The notes under the pieces: generated by a model
Databases searched by the model: none
Told to the model about the DNA's origin: nothing
The model's input: only the letters and a program-made list of their open reading frames with translations
Translations under genes and position numbers: made by a program
Shown: in pieces, positions 41,926 to 55,129 of the stretch
Layout: each line of letters starts with the position of its first letter
Numbering within the stretch: position 1 is the first letter of the stretch
Assembly: GCA_034440615.1 (NCBI GenBank)
Contig: JAOTOM010003990.1
Location: 62,001 to 126,000, forward strand
Direction: 5' to 3'
DNA length: 64,000 nt
DNA from: Ashinkailepas kermadecensis
Lineage: Eukaryota; Arthropoda; Thecostraca; Neolepadidae

Positions 41926-44900
41926 GGTATGTCACTGTGCCATGCAATGATGCAACATAAGAATCCAGGAGTAGTTCATCTGTGTCATTACTCACATGTG
42001 ATTTCAACTCCCCAGTTCTCCAGACAGTTTGTGGAAAGTCAAACATCTGCTACATGGCTCGGCAAGGATGGATTATAAGGCAACAGGGATACCATGGAAT
42101 TCAGGTCACAGTAGTTATGCTGCAATACATACCTTCTTCCACAGGCTGCTTTTGAGATAGATGCGCTCCTGAAGTTTGGTCAGGGTTGGAGTTGGAGTTG
42201 GATGGAGCAACACTGTGAAGGACACAAAATATGGTTCAAAATACTTCCGTTTACATTAACAGAATACAGGGGGATCAAATAACATTTTCATTAATTGACT
42301 TCTATGGTGTCCTGAATGAGTAGGACAATCGAGATGGGTTTCTGTAATATGCATTGTAGAAGTAATGTTATGATGTAGCCTTTAGACCCCAGTGGGAATG
42401 GTATGGATTCACTCATAAGGGAATTTGCAAACATACTGATTTATCAGTTAACAACAATGCAGGGAGCTATGATCAACATAGTCGATGTGCCCTAAAGCCC
42501 AAGTAACTAAGTAACAATGCAGGGAATCTGTTGCATAACACTTTGCCCATAAATTAGCCATGATATATGGCATCATATTTCCCATGCTATTTAGAATGGT
42601 GAGCTTTGTTTTGTGTACAAACATCAGTACCTTAGAAATGTTAATTAAACGTTACACACATCAGTTCCTTACAAGTGTCAGCAATACATTTCCTTCATGC
42701 GCTTTAAACATGATTCAAGAAAGCACTGTCATCGATTTTAAACTTGCAAAAAAAGAGTGGGCCACCTGGTGTTTTGAATGCTATTTGAGTGCATTTGCTG
42801 TCTTGTTAGTGAACTGACCACTTATTGAGATATAAGTACTTCAATTCCCCCTGCTTCTATCATGCAAATTTTTCATTTTCCAATACATGAGAAATCATCA
42901 GAATAACTTCTTGTCCACAAACCGGTGTATGCAATTCTATGAATTTATCATATTTATTAACACAAATGATGTAGATATGATCTGCAAATTTATAACTCAG
43001 AAAATGGTATCAGCACAGAATTCCATTCCTGAAAATATAGTACTTTCAACATGTTATTGTTATTTGTGAAGCAATAAGTGCAATGCTCTCATGCAGCATG
43101 CAGATGAAGGTTTATCACGTGCCCCAGGTAGCACAAAAAGAGGTATTATTGCAGTCTAAGGTAACCACAAGACAAAAGTTTTATACCCATTTTATCTCCA
43201 CGAATCATTCAAAGGTGCTAGGTTTCGCCTAGTTACGTTAGGCTAGGCGTTTGTTGTAAGTAAGTAAATTTTCCAACACAAATATTTTTCTTAAAAAACA
43301 GTTCAAGCTAGATTATGTTATCTTAGGCTTTTTAATTTGAAAACGTTTGAGAACAAAAAAATGTTTGGAAATTGTGCATTATAAAAAAATCATTTCTTGC
43401 ATGGAAGGCTAGGCTAGGTTAGGTAAGGTTATGTTACATCTTTTTTCTTAAATCTGAACATTATTTTTCATCTTATATTACTCAAATCCAAGCCCCTTTT
43501 TGGGTGTTATTTTGCCTCACAATTGAAAAGTGTGCATCTGCAGAGGAAATGAGCGGTTACATCATGGTCAGCACATTAATAAACACTGCATTAAAAAAGA
43601 AATTCAAAGAAGTCAGAGTGTACCATAAGCTGAAAAATTACCCAAAAGGCCAGGTATTATGGCAGTTTAAGGTAACCACAAGACAAGTTTTACACACATT
43701 TTACCTTCATGAAGCGTACAAAGGGGTTAGGTTTGGTTAAGTCAGGTTAGGTTAGGCTTTTGTTGTAACTTAGAAAAACAAATCAGTTTTGGGAATATAA
43801 TTTTTTTTAATGATTTTTCTACAAAAAAACCAGTTCAAAAACTTAGGTTAGGTTTTTTAAGTTGAAAATATTTGAGAAAAATGCCTCGTAAAGTTCAATT
43901 AAAAACAATTCATTTCTTGCATGGTAAGTTGGACTAAGTTAGGTAAGGTTATCTTACATCTTGAACATTATTTGTATGCTATATTACCTAACTTCACACC
44001 TTTTTTGGGTGTTATTTTTACTCGCAATTGAAAAGCATGCATTTGCAGAGGAAAGGATACTAAATTTGTGCCTTTAGGTGTTTTATTATTATTTTTTTAA
44101 TTTAAATTTCCAATGCAATGTTTATGAATGTCACTAAGCTGATGGGACCATTCATTTTCTGTGCAAATGCTTACTTTCCGGGTTGTGATACAAATAACAT
44201 AAAAAACGGGCTTTGAGTTAAGTAACATAGCATAAAAAGAAATACATTAAAAATGCGACATAACCTATCCTAACCTAGCCCAACCTGACTTTGGAGAAAA
44301 CAATTATAAAAACAAAAGTGGAAAAACTTTTGCATGCAAGTCATGAGTTTATTTTCTTGAAATTTTACAAATGAAAAACCTAACCCAGCCTAACCTAACC
44401 AGAATTATTGTGCTTTAAGGTGGTAACAAGACAAGTTCTTACACATTTGCCTCCATAAAGCAAATAAATGGGCTAGGTTTGGTTATGTTAGGTTAGTTTA
44501 GGTGATTTAAGTTGGACATTTTTTGCAAAAGTTGTTCCAAAATTTAATAGAAATGGAGCTTTTTTCTTCAAAAGCAGCTTATGTTAAATTAGGTTAGGTT
44601 GTGCTGTTATTTTAAAAAAATATATTGCTTGAAATTTTTACAATTTGATGTGTTGATTTTGTTTTCTCCAAAGGGAGGTTAGGCTAGGTTAGGTTAGGTT
44701 ATGTTGCATGAGTGGTCACATCATGTTCATCACATTGCTAAACATTGCATTAAAAAAATTCAAGAAATCAGAAATTACCTTAAGCTATAAATTTACCAAA
44801 AGGTGTGTCAACCCCTGGACGGAAATGCAACACTATCCTGGGCAGAAAAGGCACTAAGAGCAGTGGAATGAAAATATTAATAAAAGTAAACTAAAAACAG

Positions 44901-45235
44901 CTCTTCTTGAAGACAAACATGGTAGTTATGTGGTATTAACATAGAAACCCTGAGCACAAATCAGAAAAAGGCATGGACTGGACTTGTTCAAGCTTACCTA
45001 CCGACTTCTTCAACTACTGTTCCTTTGGGAATTAAATATCAGCAAGCTATTTATTCACTGTTTAAAATCACACCAATCTGCAGATACATCAGATGGTGTG
45101 AAGTACAAAAAACGAATCAGTACGACGTCACATGAGATTGGCCTCGGGATTAACCTCTGCGCGCAATTGCACCACAAATGTCTCACCTCCGTCACATTTG
45201 TCGACCGCCACTGCGAGCTTATCCCTTGGCGTTCG
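41926..45235 (+). repeat. Segmental tandem duplication, unit 1
   Basis: Unit 1 corresponds to unit 2 (45520-48555) at both ends: 41930-42415 matches 45520-46015 and 44935-45235 matches 48275-48555, each at roughly 80-85 percent by eye and in the same order. The interior consists of TTAGG-rich foldback repeats. No gene is recognised. Confidence 0.7.
43120..44800. repeat. TTAGG-rich foldback repeat block
   Basis: Repeated modules: a TTAAGGTGGTAACAAGACAA junction, a CACACATTTTACCTCCATGA block, runs of GGTTAGGTTAGG, and TGCTATATTACCCAACT with GGTGTTATTTTGC. The modules occur in both orientations, with CCTAACCTAACC on the other strand. TTAGG is the telomere repeat of many arthropods, but these are short, interrupted internal runs, not a telomere. 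Confidence 0.65.
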
Positions 45236-45280
45236 ACACTTGAGCGCGTCCTCTAGATAACTCCGGGGGTGCCGTCCATT

Positions 45281-45325
45281 GGTGGGGCCATGGCCCCCAC
45301 AAAAGAATACAAATTGACGTCCCTG
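45281..45325 (+). mobile_element. Right end of 6052-type hAT-like element
   Basis: GGTGGGGCCATGGCCCCCAC followed by AAAAGAATACAAATTGACGT and CCCTG matches the right 45 bases of 6052-6595 with a few changes. It is immediately followed by degenerate GC-rich repeats (45335-45480). Confidence 0.6.
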
Positions 45326-45334
45326 CCCAGCGTC

Positions 45335-45510
45335 CTTTTCAGAAGCCCCTGTGTGACTTTTGGCCCCAATGCCATTCTACGGGGCCACGGTGCGATTATT
45401 GGGGGCCCAAACGGGATTATTAAGGAGATTGGCGCAATTTTTTTCAGGAGCTCGACGCGATTCTTGGGGGCCCCACAACCTGTCAAGGGGCAACGGCCCA
45501 CAATGTCCCC
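45335..45510 (+). repeat. Degenerate GC-rich repeat, short copy
   Basis: GGCCACGGTGCGATTATTGG-like phrases and the terminal CCCCACAACCTGTCAAGG block shared with the 41.0-41.9 kb copy. Confidence 0.6.
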
Positions 45511-45987
45511 TCCCAATTCGGCATGCTACTGTGCCATGCAATTCTGCAGCATAAGCATATGGGAACATCTGTTTCATCACTCACACGTGATTTCAACTCC
45601 CAAGTTCTCCAGACAGTTTGAGGAAAGTCAAACATCTCCTACATGGATAGACAAGGATGGACTATTAGGCAACAGGGATACCATGTAATTCAGATCATAG
45701 TACTTTTGATGCAATACATGTTTGTTCCGTGAGGCTGCTTTGGAGATGGATGCGCTCTTGAAGTTTGGTCAGAGTTGGAGTTGGAGGTGGATGGAGCAGC
45801 ATTGTGAAGGACATTACATATGATTCAAAGGACTTCTTTCTGTTTGCATTAACAATGCAGGTAATGAAGTAACACTTTCATTAAATGACTTCTATAGTGT
45901 CCTGAGGGAGCAGTATAATCGAGATGGGTTCTTGTGATATACGTTATAGAAGTAAGGTTATGATGGAGCATTTAGCCTCCAGTGGGA

Positions 45988-46023
45988 ATGGTATGGATTC
46001 ACTCATTAGTGAATCCATACCAT
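45988..46023. other. Perfect 16-bp inverted repeat
   Basis: ATGGTATGGATTCACT, loop CATT, AGTGAATCCATACCAT. In unit 1 only the left arm is present (about 42398-42413), so the hairpin arose after the duplication or was lost from unit 1. Confidence 0.75.
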
Positions 46024-46253
46024 AACCTAATAACCATAACCAACATAACCTAATCTAGCATATCCTAACCTTCTGGCAATAAGTTCTGAAAATTTTCAAA
46101 ATCACCAATCCGAACCCAACCTAACCTAACCTAACGTCAGCTACTTTTGAAGGAAAAATTTCCGATTTTTATAAAATTTTGGAATATTTTTGAAAAATTC
46201 CTCAACATAAAAACTAAAGTAGCCCAACCGAACCAAACCAAAAATATTGTGCT

Positions 46254-47181
46254 TTAACACGCGCCCTGGAGGGCCTCTGAGAATTACGCGCACTGGAGGG
46301 GGGGCGGATTCCGCCCCCCCCTAAGATCTCGGCTTCTAGTAAAGCTGGAGGAACGAAATTCGCAGGGTGGATGGGCACGGTAGTGATCTCTATTGTGTGC
46401 AATTTTCGTGACCTTAGGTCAATATCTTCAAGGTCAAATGAGGTCAGATTGGCAAAATTTTCCGGTTTTGCGTGGCTTGGCTTGTCATCGTTATGGATCG
46501 CTGTGATTGTGTTTAAATGCTCAAAAATGGGCATCAATGATGTTTTGGACATTACTAATGATGCAATGCAGATGCTAGACCCAACATTTGACCTCAGGTC
46601 ACCTATATAGCACCACTTTATCAGGTCAGTTACCTGTTCCAGTTACCGGAACCGGCCGCCCGCCCGACTGCTCCGTCGGGCAGCTCGGATCAATCGGCTT
46701 CGTGAAGAAGGGAGTAAAGTACATGAATAAAGTATGGAAACGCAATGACAAACAGTACAAATGACAACCAGTAGTGCATTTATGGCAACATTCCAGTTGA
46801 TCAAGTTTGGTTCCATTAACCTGTCATGAACTTGATCTGACTTGGCCTTGGTCACCTAACATGACCTTGAAACTATACAGCATATCAATATGCATCAAAC
46901 AAGTCGCTAGTGTTGCCTAGAACATTTCCCTTTTGTCAGTATACTGGAAGCGCATCAGCGCCGATTTTTGTGGTCTGGCGCTATAACATTTTTTGACTTT
47001 AGCGGCCCGTAATTTGAAAAGTTTTCGGCCGATTTCCATTTTTCTTGCTTTAAAGGACGCGCCGTTCATTTCTAAGCAGGTACACCGAAAGTCGCGTATA
47101 TCGACCGGTAAAATCTGCAGTTATTTGCGAAAAACCGGAGGGGTGGGCGGATTTCGCCCCCCCCTCCAGTGCGCGTGTTAA
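46254..47181 (+). mobile_element. TTAA-target element family 1, copy C
   Basis: 928 bp including TTAA at each end. The flanks ATTGTGCT|TTAA and TTAA|GGTGATAACAAG rejoin to the uninterrupted sequence seen at 44408-44435, directly confirming insertion into and duplication of TTAA. It holds eight AGGTCA/TGACCT half-sites. It is very similar to copies B and D. Confidence 0.92.
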
Positions 47182-48555
47182 GGTGATAACAAGACAAGTT
47201 TTTACACACATTTGTCTCCACATCGCAAACAAATGGGTTAGGCTTGGTTAAGTTAAGTTAGTTTAGTTTTTCCAGTTGAAAAACTTTTCAAAAAAATTCC
47301 AAAACAGTTTCCTCACAAATTGACAATTATTTGGTAAATTTGCAGTCTGAGGTGTTTTTTGGGTGGAATTTTATCTTTAGAACACATGCTATGAAGGTGA
47401 CTAAGATTAAGGGACCACTTATTTTCTGTGCAAATGCTTACTTTTCAGGTTGTAAGCAAAATATTTCCAAAAAGGGCTTTGAGTTAGGTAACATGGCATA
47501 AAAAGAAATGTTTTTTAATGCAACAAAACCTAACCTAGCCTAGCCTAATCTACCTTTAGAGATAAAAAAATCAAAAAAATAAACTTAGAAAATGTCATGA
47601 AGCAATTTTTTTTCGGAAAATTATCAACATTACAAAAGAAACCTAACCCAGCCTAACCTAACCTCAGCTGGTTTTAAAGAAAAAAATCCAATTTTGCAAA
47701 AATGTTAGAAAATTTTTGGGACACTTTTCGGTATTATTCTGCTTTAAGGTGGTAACAAGAAAAGCTGTTTATGGGAACTGTATGACCAACACAGACAATT
47801 TTTTTTCTTCAAGAGCAACTCATATTAGGTTAGGTTAGGTTGGGTTCGATTTGTAATTTTTGAACATTTTCAGAAAATATAATGCTTTAACTTTTTCTAT
47901 TTTTTTTTCTTCTGCAAAGGGAGGTTGGCTAGGTTACGTTAAGTTATGCTGAATTTTTGTTTTATTTTTTATACATTTCTTTTTATGCTATGCTATCTAA
48001 CTGAAAGCCCCTTTGTTGGTGTTATTTTGCTCACAATCTGAAAAGTAAGCATTTGCACAGAAAAAGAGTGGTTCCATCATCTTAGTCACATTCATAAACA
48101 TTGCATTCGAATTATAAATTCCAAGAATTCTAAAACATCTTAAAGCACAAATTTACCACCAAACCTAACCCATTCGTCTGCTCTATGGAGGAAAATGTGT
48201 GTAAAAACTTGTCTTATTACCACCTACAGCACAATAATACTAAAATATGGTAGGTAGGTAGTTAGGTATCTGGCATTAATATCAAAACACCGTGCAGAAA
48301 TCAGAAAAAGGCATGGACTGGACTTGTTGAAGCTTACTTGCCAACTTTTTCCCGTATTGCTTCTTTGGGAATTAAATATCAGCAAGTTATTCACTGCTTA
48401 AAATCACACCAATCTGCAGACACATCAGGTGTGAAGTATAAAAAATGAAGCAATGCGACGTCACATGAGTTTGGCCACCGGATTAAACATCGCGCGCAAT
48501 TGCACCAGAAATGTCTCACCTCCGTCATATTTGTCGACCACAATCGCTTGTTTGA

Positions 48556-50063
48556 GATTCTGGGATTTTTGTACTTGGGCTTTTTGTCCTTTGATGCTAC
48601 GGTTTGGGATGTTCTGAAGAACAGACATCACGACCGATGGCCGCTATACCCCAATTCTATTTTTCAAGGAGGGAGACAGGCAATTTGCAACTTCAAACAC
48701 GTAATTACTATATTCCTGCTAATTACTGGTTATTGTTGGGTGGTATTGTCTTTCCTCACTCAAACGCCTCAATGAAAGCATTCTCGGACTATGCCTAGCT
48801 GCGCCAGCATGCAAAATACAAATACAGGGTAGTCCTCCGCTTTGTCGAGAAAAAATCATATAACGTGGAAAACTATATGGGCAATGCATAAACTTCGTAT
48901 GTGTCATGCGCAGCCCCACCCGCACCCAAACTACAAATTACTTTGTGGAGGAGTAAAGTAAAATTAAAACCATTTAGACATCAGGGAGATGTCCCCATCC
49001 CAGGCCCGCCTTCAGAACCTAAAATATCACACAAACAATAACGTAAAATTCCCTTAACGTAAACGTCTACCTGCCTGCACCTTGATCGCAAACACTCGCT
49101 TTTATAGACAGACATATAACGTACTCGCTTTAAAGATGGTGCAAATGACCTCTATGGTCCGGCACGCCTAAAAAATAACTCCCCCTTCCCCAACCTATGC
49201 GCAGCGAAATTGAAACATGCCGGATGCTACCAATTTATGCAATATATGAGGAAAAAGCTGTGACGTCACCAAGGCTTGAAGGCGAACTTTGGTGTACCTT
49301 TTAAAATAATGGTATTTTTCGTGGCGTTTAATGCGCACTACCAGGGCCCTGTTCACGGAGCCTGCGGTCGCTGCGGCTCTGCGGTCAAAATAGGCTCCGC
49401 CTACCACCGAAACGTCATCAGCAGCGGGACGCACTTGAACACCGCCTCGGCCCGCCGCGGTCAAAGCATCCGTCAAATCTTGCGCCGGACATACATTTAT
49501 AAACGAAAGATATGTGGACGACGCCGATGAATGGGAGACATCGCGGAGTTTCTGCCACCAGATGGCAGTCCAGGCGAGTGTGACACGAAAAGCAGCAAGC
49601 TGCGGCCCGCTAACGCTTGGAGTGTGTGCTGAGGGGTTGTTGTGATGCTGGGTTTTAACAGTTCGCACGGATATGTCAGTAGCCATTTTATTGGATGGGT
49701 ATTTGCTATGTCCCTACATCCAGCGGAGCAGGTGGGGGTAAGTTCCCGGTAGATAAATCCGAGAAAAGGCATGGATTATGAAAAATTAAAGAGAAGCCTC
49801 CTTCAAACGATCTAAGCACTACCGTGTAGGTATCCATGTGCGGCACATTTCGAAAAGTCTGATTGTATTGCTGAGATGTGGCATGATGAGTATTTCTAGC
49901 CAAACATGAAATATGCCAATGTTTGCTTACCGAATGCCGACGATCTTCCTCATGTACTATGTTTCAATGCCTTACGGTCGGAGCAGTGCTTGGGAGGGCA
50001 CTTGCCCTCCCCTCCCCGTCTTGTATGTGCCTTTTCAATAATTTCAACTTCTAATATTGGGCC
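48556..50063. other. No gene recognised; one perfect CTCF-consensus match
   Basis: 49310-49620 is GC-rich, with a 163-codon minus-strand frame lacking domains. 49555-49568 is CCACCAGATGGCAG, matching all 14 positions of the CTCF consensus CCASYAGRKGGCRS. An ATTTATAAA TATA-like site lies nearby at about 49495-49503. Function is inferred only. Confidence 0.35.
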
Positions 50064-51000
50064 TTAACACGCGCCCTGGAGGGCCTCTGAGAATTACGCG
50101 CACTGGAGGGGGGGTGGGCGGATTCCGCGCCCCCCCCTAAGATCTCGGCTCCTAGTGAAGCTGGAGAAACGAAATTCGCAGGGTGGATGGGCACGGTAGT
50201 GAACTCTATTGTGTGCAATTTTCGTGACCTTAGGTCAATATCTTCAAGGTCAAATGAGGTCAGATCGGCAAAATTTTCCGGTTTTCCGTGGCTTGGCTTG
50301 TCATCGTTATGGATCGCTGTGATTGTGTTTAAATGCTCAAAAATGGGCATCAATGATGTTTTGGACATTACTAATGATGCAATGCAGATGCTAGACCCAA
50401 CATTTGACCTCAGGTCACCTATATAGCACCACTTTATCAGGTCAGTTACCTGTTCCAGTTACCGGAACCGGCCGCCCGCCCGACTGCTCCGTCGGGTAGC
50501 TCGGAACAATCGGCTTCGTGAAGAAGGGAGTGAAGTACATGAATAAAGTATGGAAACGCAATGACAAACAGTACAAATGACAACCAGTAGTGCATTTATG
50601 GCAAAATTCCAGTTGATCAAGTTTGGTTCCATTAACCTGTCATGAACTTGACCTGACTTGACCTTGGTGACCTAACATGACCTTGAAACTATACAGCATA
50701 TCAATATGCATCAAACAAGTCGCTAGTGTTGCCTAGAACACTTCCCTTTTGTCAGTATACTGGAAGCGCATCAGCGCCGATTTTTGTGTTTTGGCGCTAT
50801 AACATTTTTTTACTTCAGGGGCCCTTAACTTGAAAAATTTTCGGCTGATTTCCATTTTTCCTCCATTAAACGACGCGCCGTTCATTTCTAAGCAGGTACG
50901 TCGAAAATCATGTATATCGACCGGTATAATTTGCAGTTATTTGCGAAAAACCGGAGGGGTGGGCGGATTTCGCCCCCCCCCCCTCCAGTGCGCGTGTTAA
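50064..51000 (+). mobile_element. TTAA-target element family 1, copy D
   Basis: 937 bp including TTAA at each end, same structure as copies B and C. It has eleven AGGTCA/TGACCT half-sites, including TCAAGGTCA (FTZ-F1/ERR-type extended half-site) and TGACCTNAGGTCA pairs. Confidence 0.92.
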
Positions 51001-51136
51001 TGTGGTATTCCCCAATCCATTTGGGCCTGGTCATTGCCTTCATGTATTGTGCCCCCTAATAATCTTCAGAAACCTACACCTATGCTAGGCAGCTACCAGG
51101 AGCATTGTTGTGTATACCTCAAGGGTGCAACTAACC

Positions 51137-51462
51137 CAGCGGCGGATACATGAGAGCACTGGGGGTATGCCCCCGATGGAAAGATGGCGCCCGTCTGACT
51201 GAAGTACCTAGCTGGGAATACTGGAGTGCAACGACCCCCTCGCTCAATTTTCAGCCGAAGACGCTGCTCTGAGGAGAAATGCGCCCTCTTGAGGAGAAAC
51301 GGTGCCCTTTTCAATACGGTCGAGTGCACACATGCCTCCTCTCAACATACATTCAGGAAAATGCGCACCTCCAGGGACCTTTGCAGCGGATGCCCTTCGA
51401 GCAAATGTCGCCCCCCCCCCCCCAGACGAGTGTCGCCATGGAAATTTCTGGATCCGCCTCTG
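51137..51462. mobile_element. Probable small hAT-like element
   Basis: Left end CAGCGGCGGATACATGA and the inverse of the right end CAGAGGCGGATCCAGAA form an imperfect inverted repeat. The flanking octamers AACTAACC and ACCTGTCC agree at five of eight positions, so the target duplication is eroded or absent. The interior carries the AAGATGGCGCCC-type repeats also seen at 12.2-12.56 kb. Confidence 0.45.
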
Positions 51463-53432
51463 ACCTGTCCGTGTGCGCAATGTTGAGGTCCCCTGGTCGA
51501 AGCTATGTCTGGAAAATTCACACTACATGCACAGTGATGGTAGTTTGAAATATAAAATGTGATAATTTGGCTGGGAAATTACACACAGGCAGGAACAATT
51601 TTGTAAATTGTTATGCCTTACCTCCAGACACTTAATATTCCTTTTCCACATTTGCATTAACCCATGACAAAAAACAAGGCAGATGGTAAGCCAAAAATAT
51701 ATGTTGCATACATGATGGACTGGAATAAGAGATCAACCAGTAAACGATATCGTGCATTATGCACGAAACATCACCCCAACCGCTGAGGACATCAGGTACA
51801 CAATTTAGATCACATCACACGATATACAGGTCTCATTAGCGGCGGATCCAGGAGCCAATAGTGCCACGCCCACCCATCATGCAAAGGGCGAGGGCATGGC
51901 ACATGGGCATGCCCCGACCTTTTAAGCCCCTAGCGTGATTTTCAGGGGCCCGGTCCGTCTCATTGTGGCTATCATCGTGATTTTGAAGGGCCACCGCATG
52001 ATTTTTTTGGGGGCCCCAGTGATTTTCAGGGGTCCCGGTGCGAACTTTTCAGGATCCCATCGTGATTTTGAGGTGCCCCGGTGCGACTTTGTGGGGGCCC
52101 AGCGAGACTTTCAGAGTCCCCGGCTCGACCTTTTGAGCAGGGCTCAAAAATAGCACCGTCCTGGCGATAGCGTCGGCGACCAGGTGCAGACTCACCAGGC
52201 CGCAGTGGCGACCAAAACCAGAATTTGGTTTGATATGTCCGTAAACATTTGAACCATAAATGATAGAATTAGTCGATGTATCAGATATTTTCATTTAGCA
52301 GCAATGATCTTTTTCCAGATCAAAAGTATACTAGGAGCGTACCACTAATGCTATCAAATATTCCGTCCCTCTGACCTACCATATTTATACTAGAACCTCC
52401 CGTGGGCATAGGACGGCGCTTTTCTGACAACCACAATGCTAAACCAATGGCATACTGTGGTCGCCAAAACCGCCGACGAACGCCGACCCGCCGACCAATG
52501 TGGTCGTCGCCTAGGAATCTAGTTGTAAATGAGGAATTGGAAATCAGGCAACTCTTGGTGGCTTGTTCAGTCGTTCGTTCGAAAATTGGTTGTTTTCGGT
52601 ACTTGTACCTAATCGTGATGGTGAATTAATGTCGCGTTTTCGTAAATTGATTGCTTGACTGCTTTGACTCATATTGACATTGCCGAGGTAGGTACCTAGT
52701 TAGATATCCAGGCGTGGACTCCATTCAACCATTCAAGATACTTACAGGGAGCCAGTTTGCTACTGGAGGTCAGAGGTCAAATTGGATCAGGATAATACAG
52801 AAAGGTATGTTGATGCTTCTACCTACTTAGGTACATAGGTAGGAACCTACCTAGGTACCAAGGTACCTTCCTAGGTACAAGGATATGATCATGCGTAGCA
52901 GTGTCCAGAGTGTAAGCATTGGTAAGCTTGTATTTTTACTTTGGATATGGCATTTTAAGACAAAAATATTATAAGAACATGTTTCATAATGGGATTAGGA
53001 TGATGTACCATGTTGCCTACCTAACCATTTACCTATTACCAGCACAAGTGCATGCATACTTTTCAGTTCGTAACAGATAATATCAACATATTGATATTTA
53101 GTTGGGGCAATACATAATGAAGAAGAATGTAATATGTCAAATAAAAACTAATCTAACATAGCCGCTGCCACTAGGTTATTTTATGCTTTATCCCATGTGT
53201 TATGTCAAGCCTTTCATTCTAACCTAGTTTTTCTTTCTTGAAAGAAATATATCAGAGTCGAACACTATCTTCAGAAAAAGGAAAAATCAAACATTTGCTG
53301 CAAAAAACAAGAAAGCAAAACATATTTTCATTCCATTTTGAGCAGGAATGAATGGTTCCATTGTCTTAATCAGGTTCAGAAATATGATCTCACAATATTG
53401 GGCATAATTGCACTTTAAGGTATGCATGAGGC
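51463..53432. other. Unassigned, with a short GC-rich repeat copy
   Basis: 51900-52145 is another copy of the degenerate GC-rich family, preceded by GGCGGATCCAGGAGCC (about 51840). 52685-52885 is rich in the palindromic words GGTACCTAGGTA and TAGGTACCT. 53150-53432 is related to the TTAGG-type modules and forms the left flank of the large element that follows. Confidence 0.4.
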
Positions 53433-53499
53433 CAGTGGCGTCGCCACGAAATTCTTCCAGGGGGGGCAATATTGATAGGGGGCCTCCTGCTCCCGAAAG

Positions 53500-55120
53500 G
53501 GGGCCTCCACTGTGTTAGTGCCTCCTATTGATTTTTTAGGCTCTTAGTATGGTTCCAGAATGGGGAACATGGCTTCATATTGATGTCTTGTTTGTTCTTG
53601 GCATGGTGCATCATTTACGCAAAGCGCAATACCAAGAATCTTTTTTTTTCGCTGAGAACTGAGTCATACCAGGGTATAAATAAGCAAACGTGTATAAATA
53701 CGTCAGTGCCAAAACAAACCAATATCTTTATGCTTTATCGACGAGAAGAATCTTCCCGCTGGCCTCTAGATTACAGCGGGCTGGTGGGTCTGGTGCTGAG
53801 CATATCTTAAAGATATCTCCCATTGATCAACCCATTTCTATGTCCACCAAGTTTAACTGAATATCGCTAGGTTCATCACCACTGTTAGTCAATCCCACCA
53901 GCTTGATCTCATAAACAAGCTTAAACGATAATTTCTCAGTCCTAGGACGACAATTTCGCGAAGGTGACAACGAGAAGTGGATTGAATTGGTTTTCTGATC
54001 ATCTTAGGAATTTATTTATTTTTATAACATTTGGTGCTGGCTGCAAGGCACTTGGCACAGAAGCTAAAGTCATAAATCCTCCGCGAATAAATTCACGGCA
54101 AGAACAAGCATTGAACAACAATGCATCAATGGCAATCCAACAATGTAACAATGGCAATGCAACAATGTAACAATGACAATACACAAATAATGCAAAACCT
54201 TCAAATTCCACGCAGTCACGCCCACGGTTTTCACTGTGCTGTACCGTTTTGTAAATTATGTCGTTGAGAAGGTATTGAAGCTGGGAAGCTCTAATCATAA
54301 AGGCTGTAATCACAGAAGACAATTTTGTGGGAAGAAAATACATTTAAAAACTTCATTTCTCTCATTTAATATCTGGCATCGGTGTTGTTTTGTATGCTTG
54401 TGAGGGGGAATTTGCCCCTCAATGTTGGCTTTGCTCCACGCGCGTATGTTTCTGAAAATTAGTGGGGGGGGGGACCAGTGACGTACCTATATTTGCGTCA
54501 AGGGGAAGGGGGCAAACGTATTTGGAGGGGTCCACCTACTCAATAAAAAGTCTTCCGATTTCGACCACTATTTTGTCAAAGGGGACCTTTTTATGTAAAA
54601 TAATTAGTGACCAACTAAATTATCCGGTCGAGGGGCCTAATCTACCACTATCGTTTCTGATTCGTCGGATTTCAACCCTGGCTCCCCCACCCTGTTCGAA
54701 TGTATTCTTTTGGCATCCCTTGATAAGTCACCTTGCACTGCTGAAATTACACCTACACAGCTCACTTTAAAATGCAAGATTTACCAATTTCAGACATTCC
54801 AGTTCATAGTGCCCGGTCGCCATGACACCAGCGTTAGTGCATGTGCACACCCATCTTGCGCATTCGGCGCATTCGCCACACTTCGTGCGATGCTACGGAT
54901 TCTGCTGGGCCTCCTACACTTTGCTAATTGCTGCCACATGATAGACTTGCGCCTTATCTGACGTGATGAAATGCTTTGTATGGGCGTTCGCTGCGAAAAT
55001 TCGATTAATTAAATTCGATCACTAGTTCCCTACTTCCCATATTTTATGATGAAGAAATGCGGATACCCGCTGAGCTTTGATGCATCTCATATCTTTGATT
55101 AAACATGCTTCCAGGTTGGC
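53500..55120. other. Interior of large element, no gene
   Basis: AT-rich sequence with short frames only. A small tandem GGCAATCCAACAATGTAACA / GGCAATGCAACAATGTAACA lies at about 54130-54172. CAGTGACGTACCTATATTTG at about 54475 resembles an hAT-type end. Nothing codes for a recognisable protein. Confidence 0.4.
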
Positions 55121-55129
55121 TACCGAACC

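Larger units (their letters stand above)
45520..48555 (+). repeat. Segmental tandem duplication, unit 2
   Basis: The second copy of the block at 41926-45235, carrying a later 928-bp TTAA element (46254-47181) absent from unit 1. TTAGG-rich modules occupy 46020-46253 and 47182-48250. Confidence 0.7.

Noticed and set aside
43200..48250. Chromosome end
   Set aside because: TTAGG-like runs are short, interrupted and in both orientations, with unique DNA on both sides.
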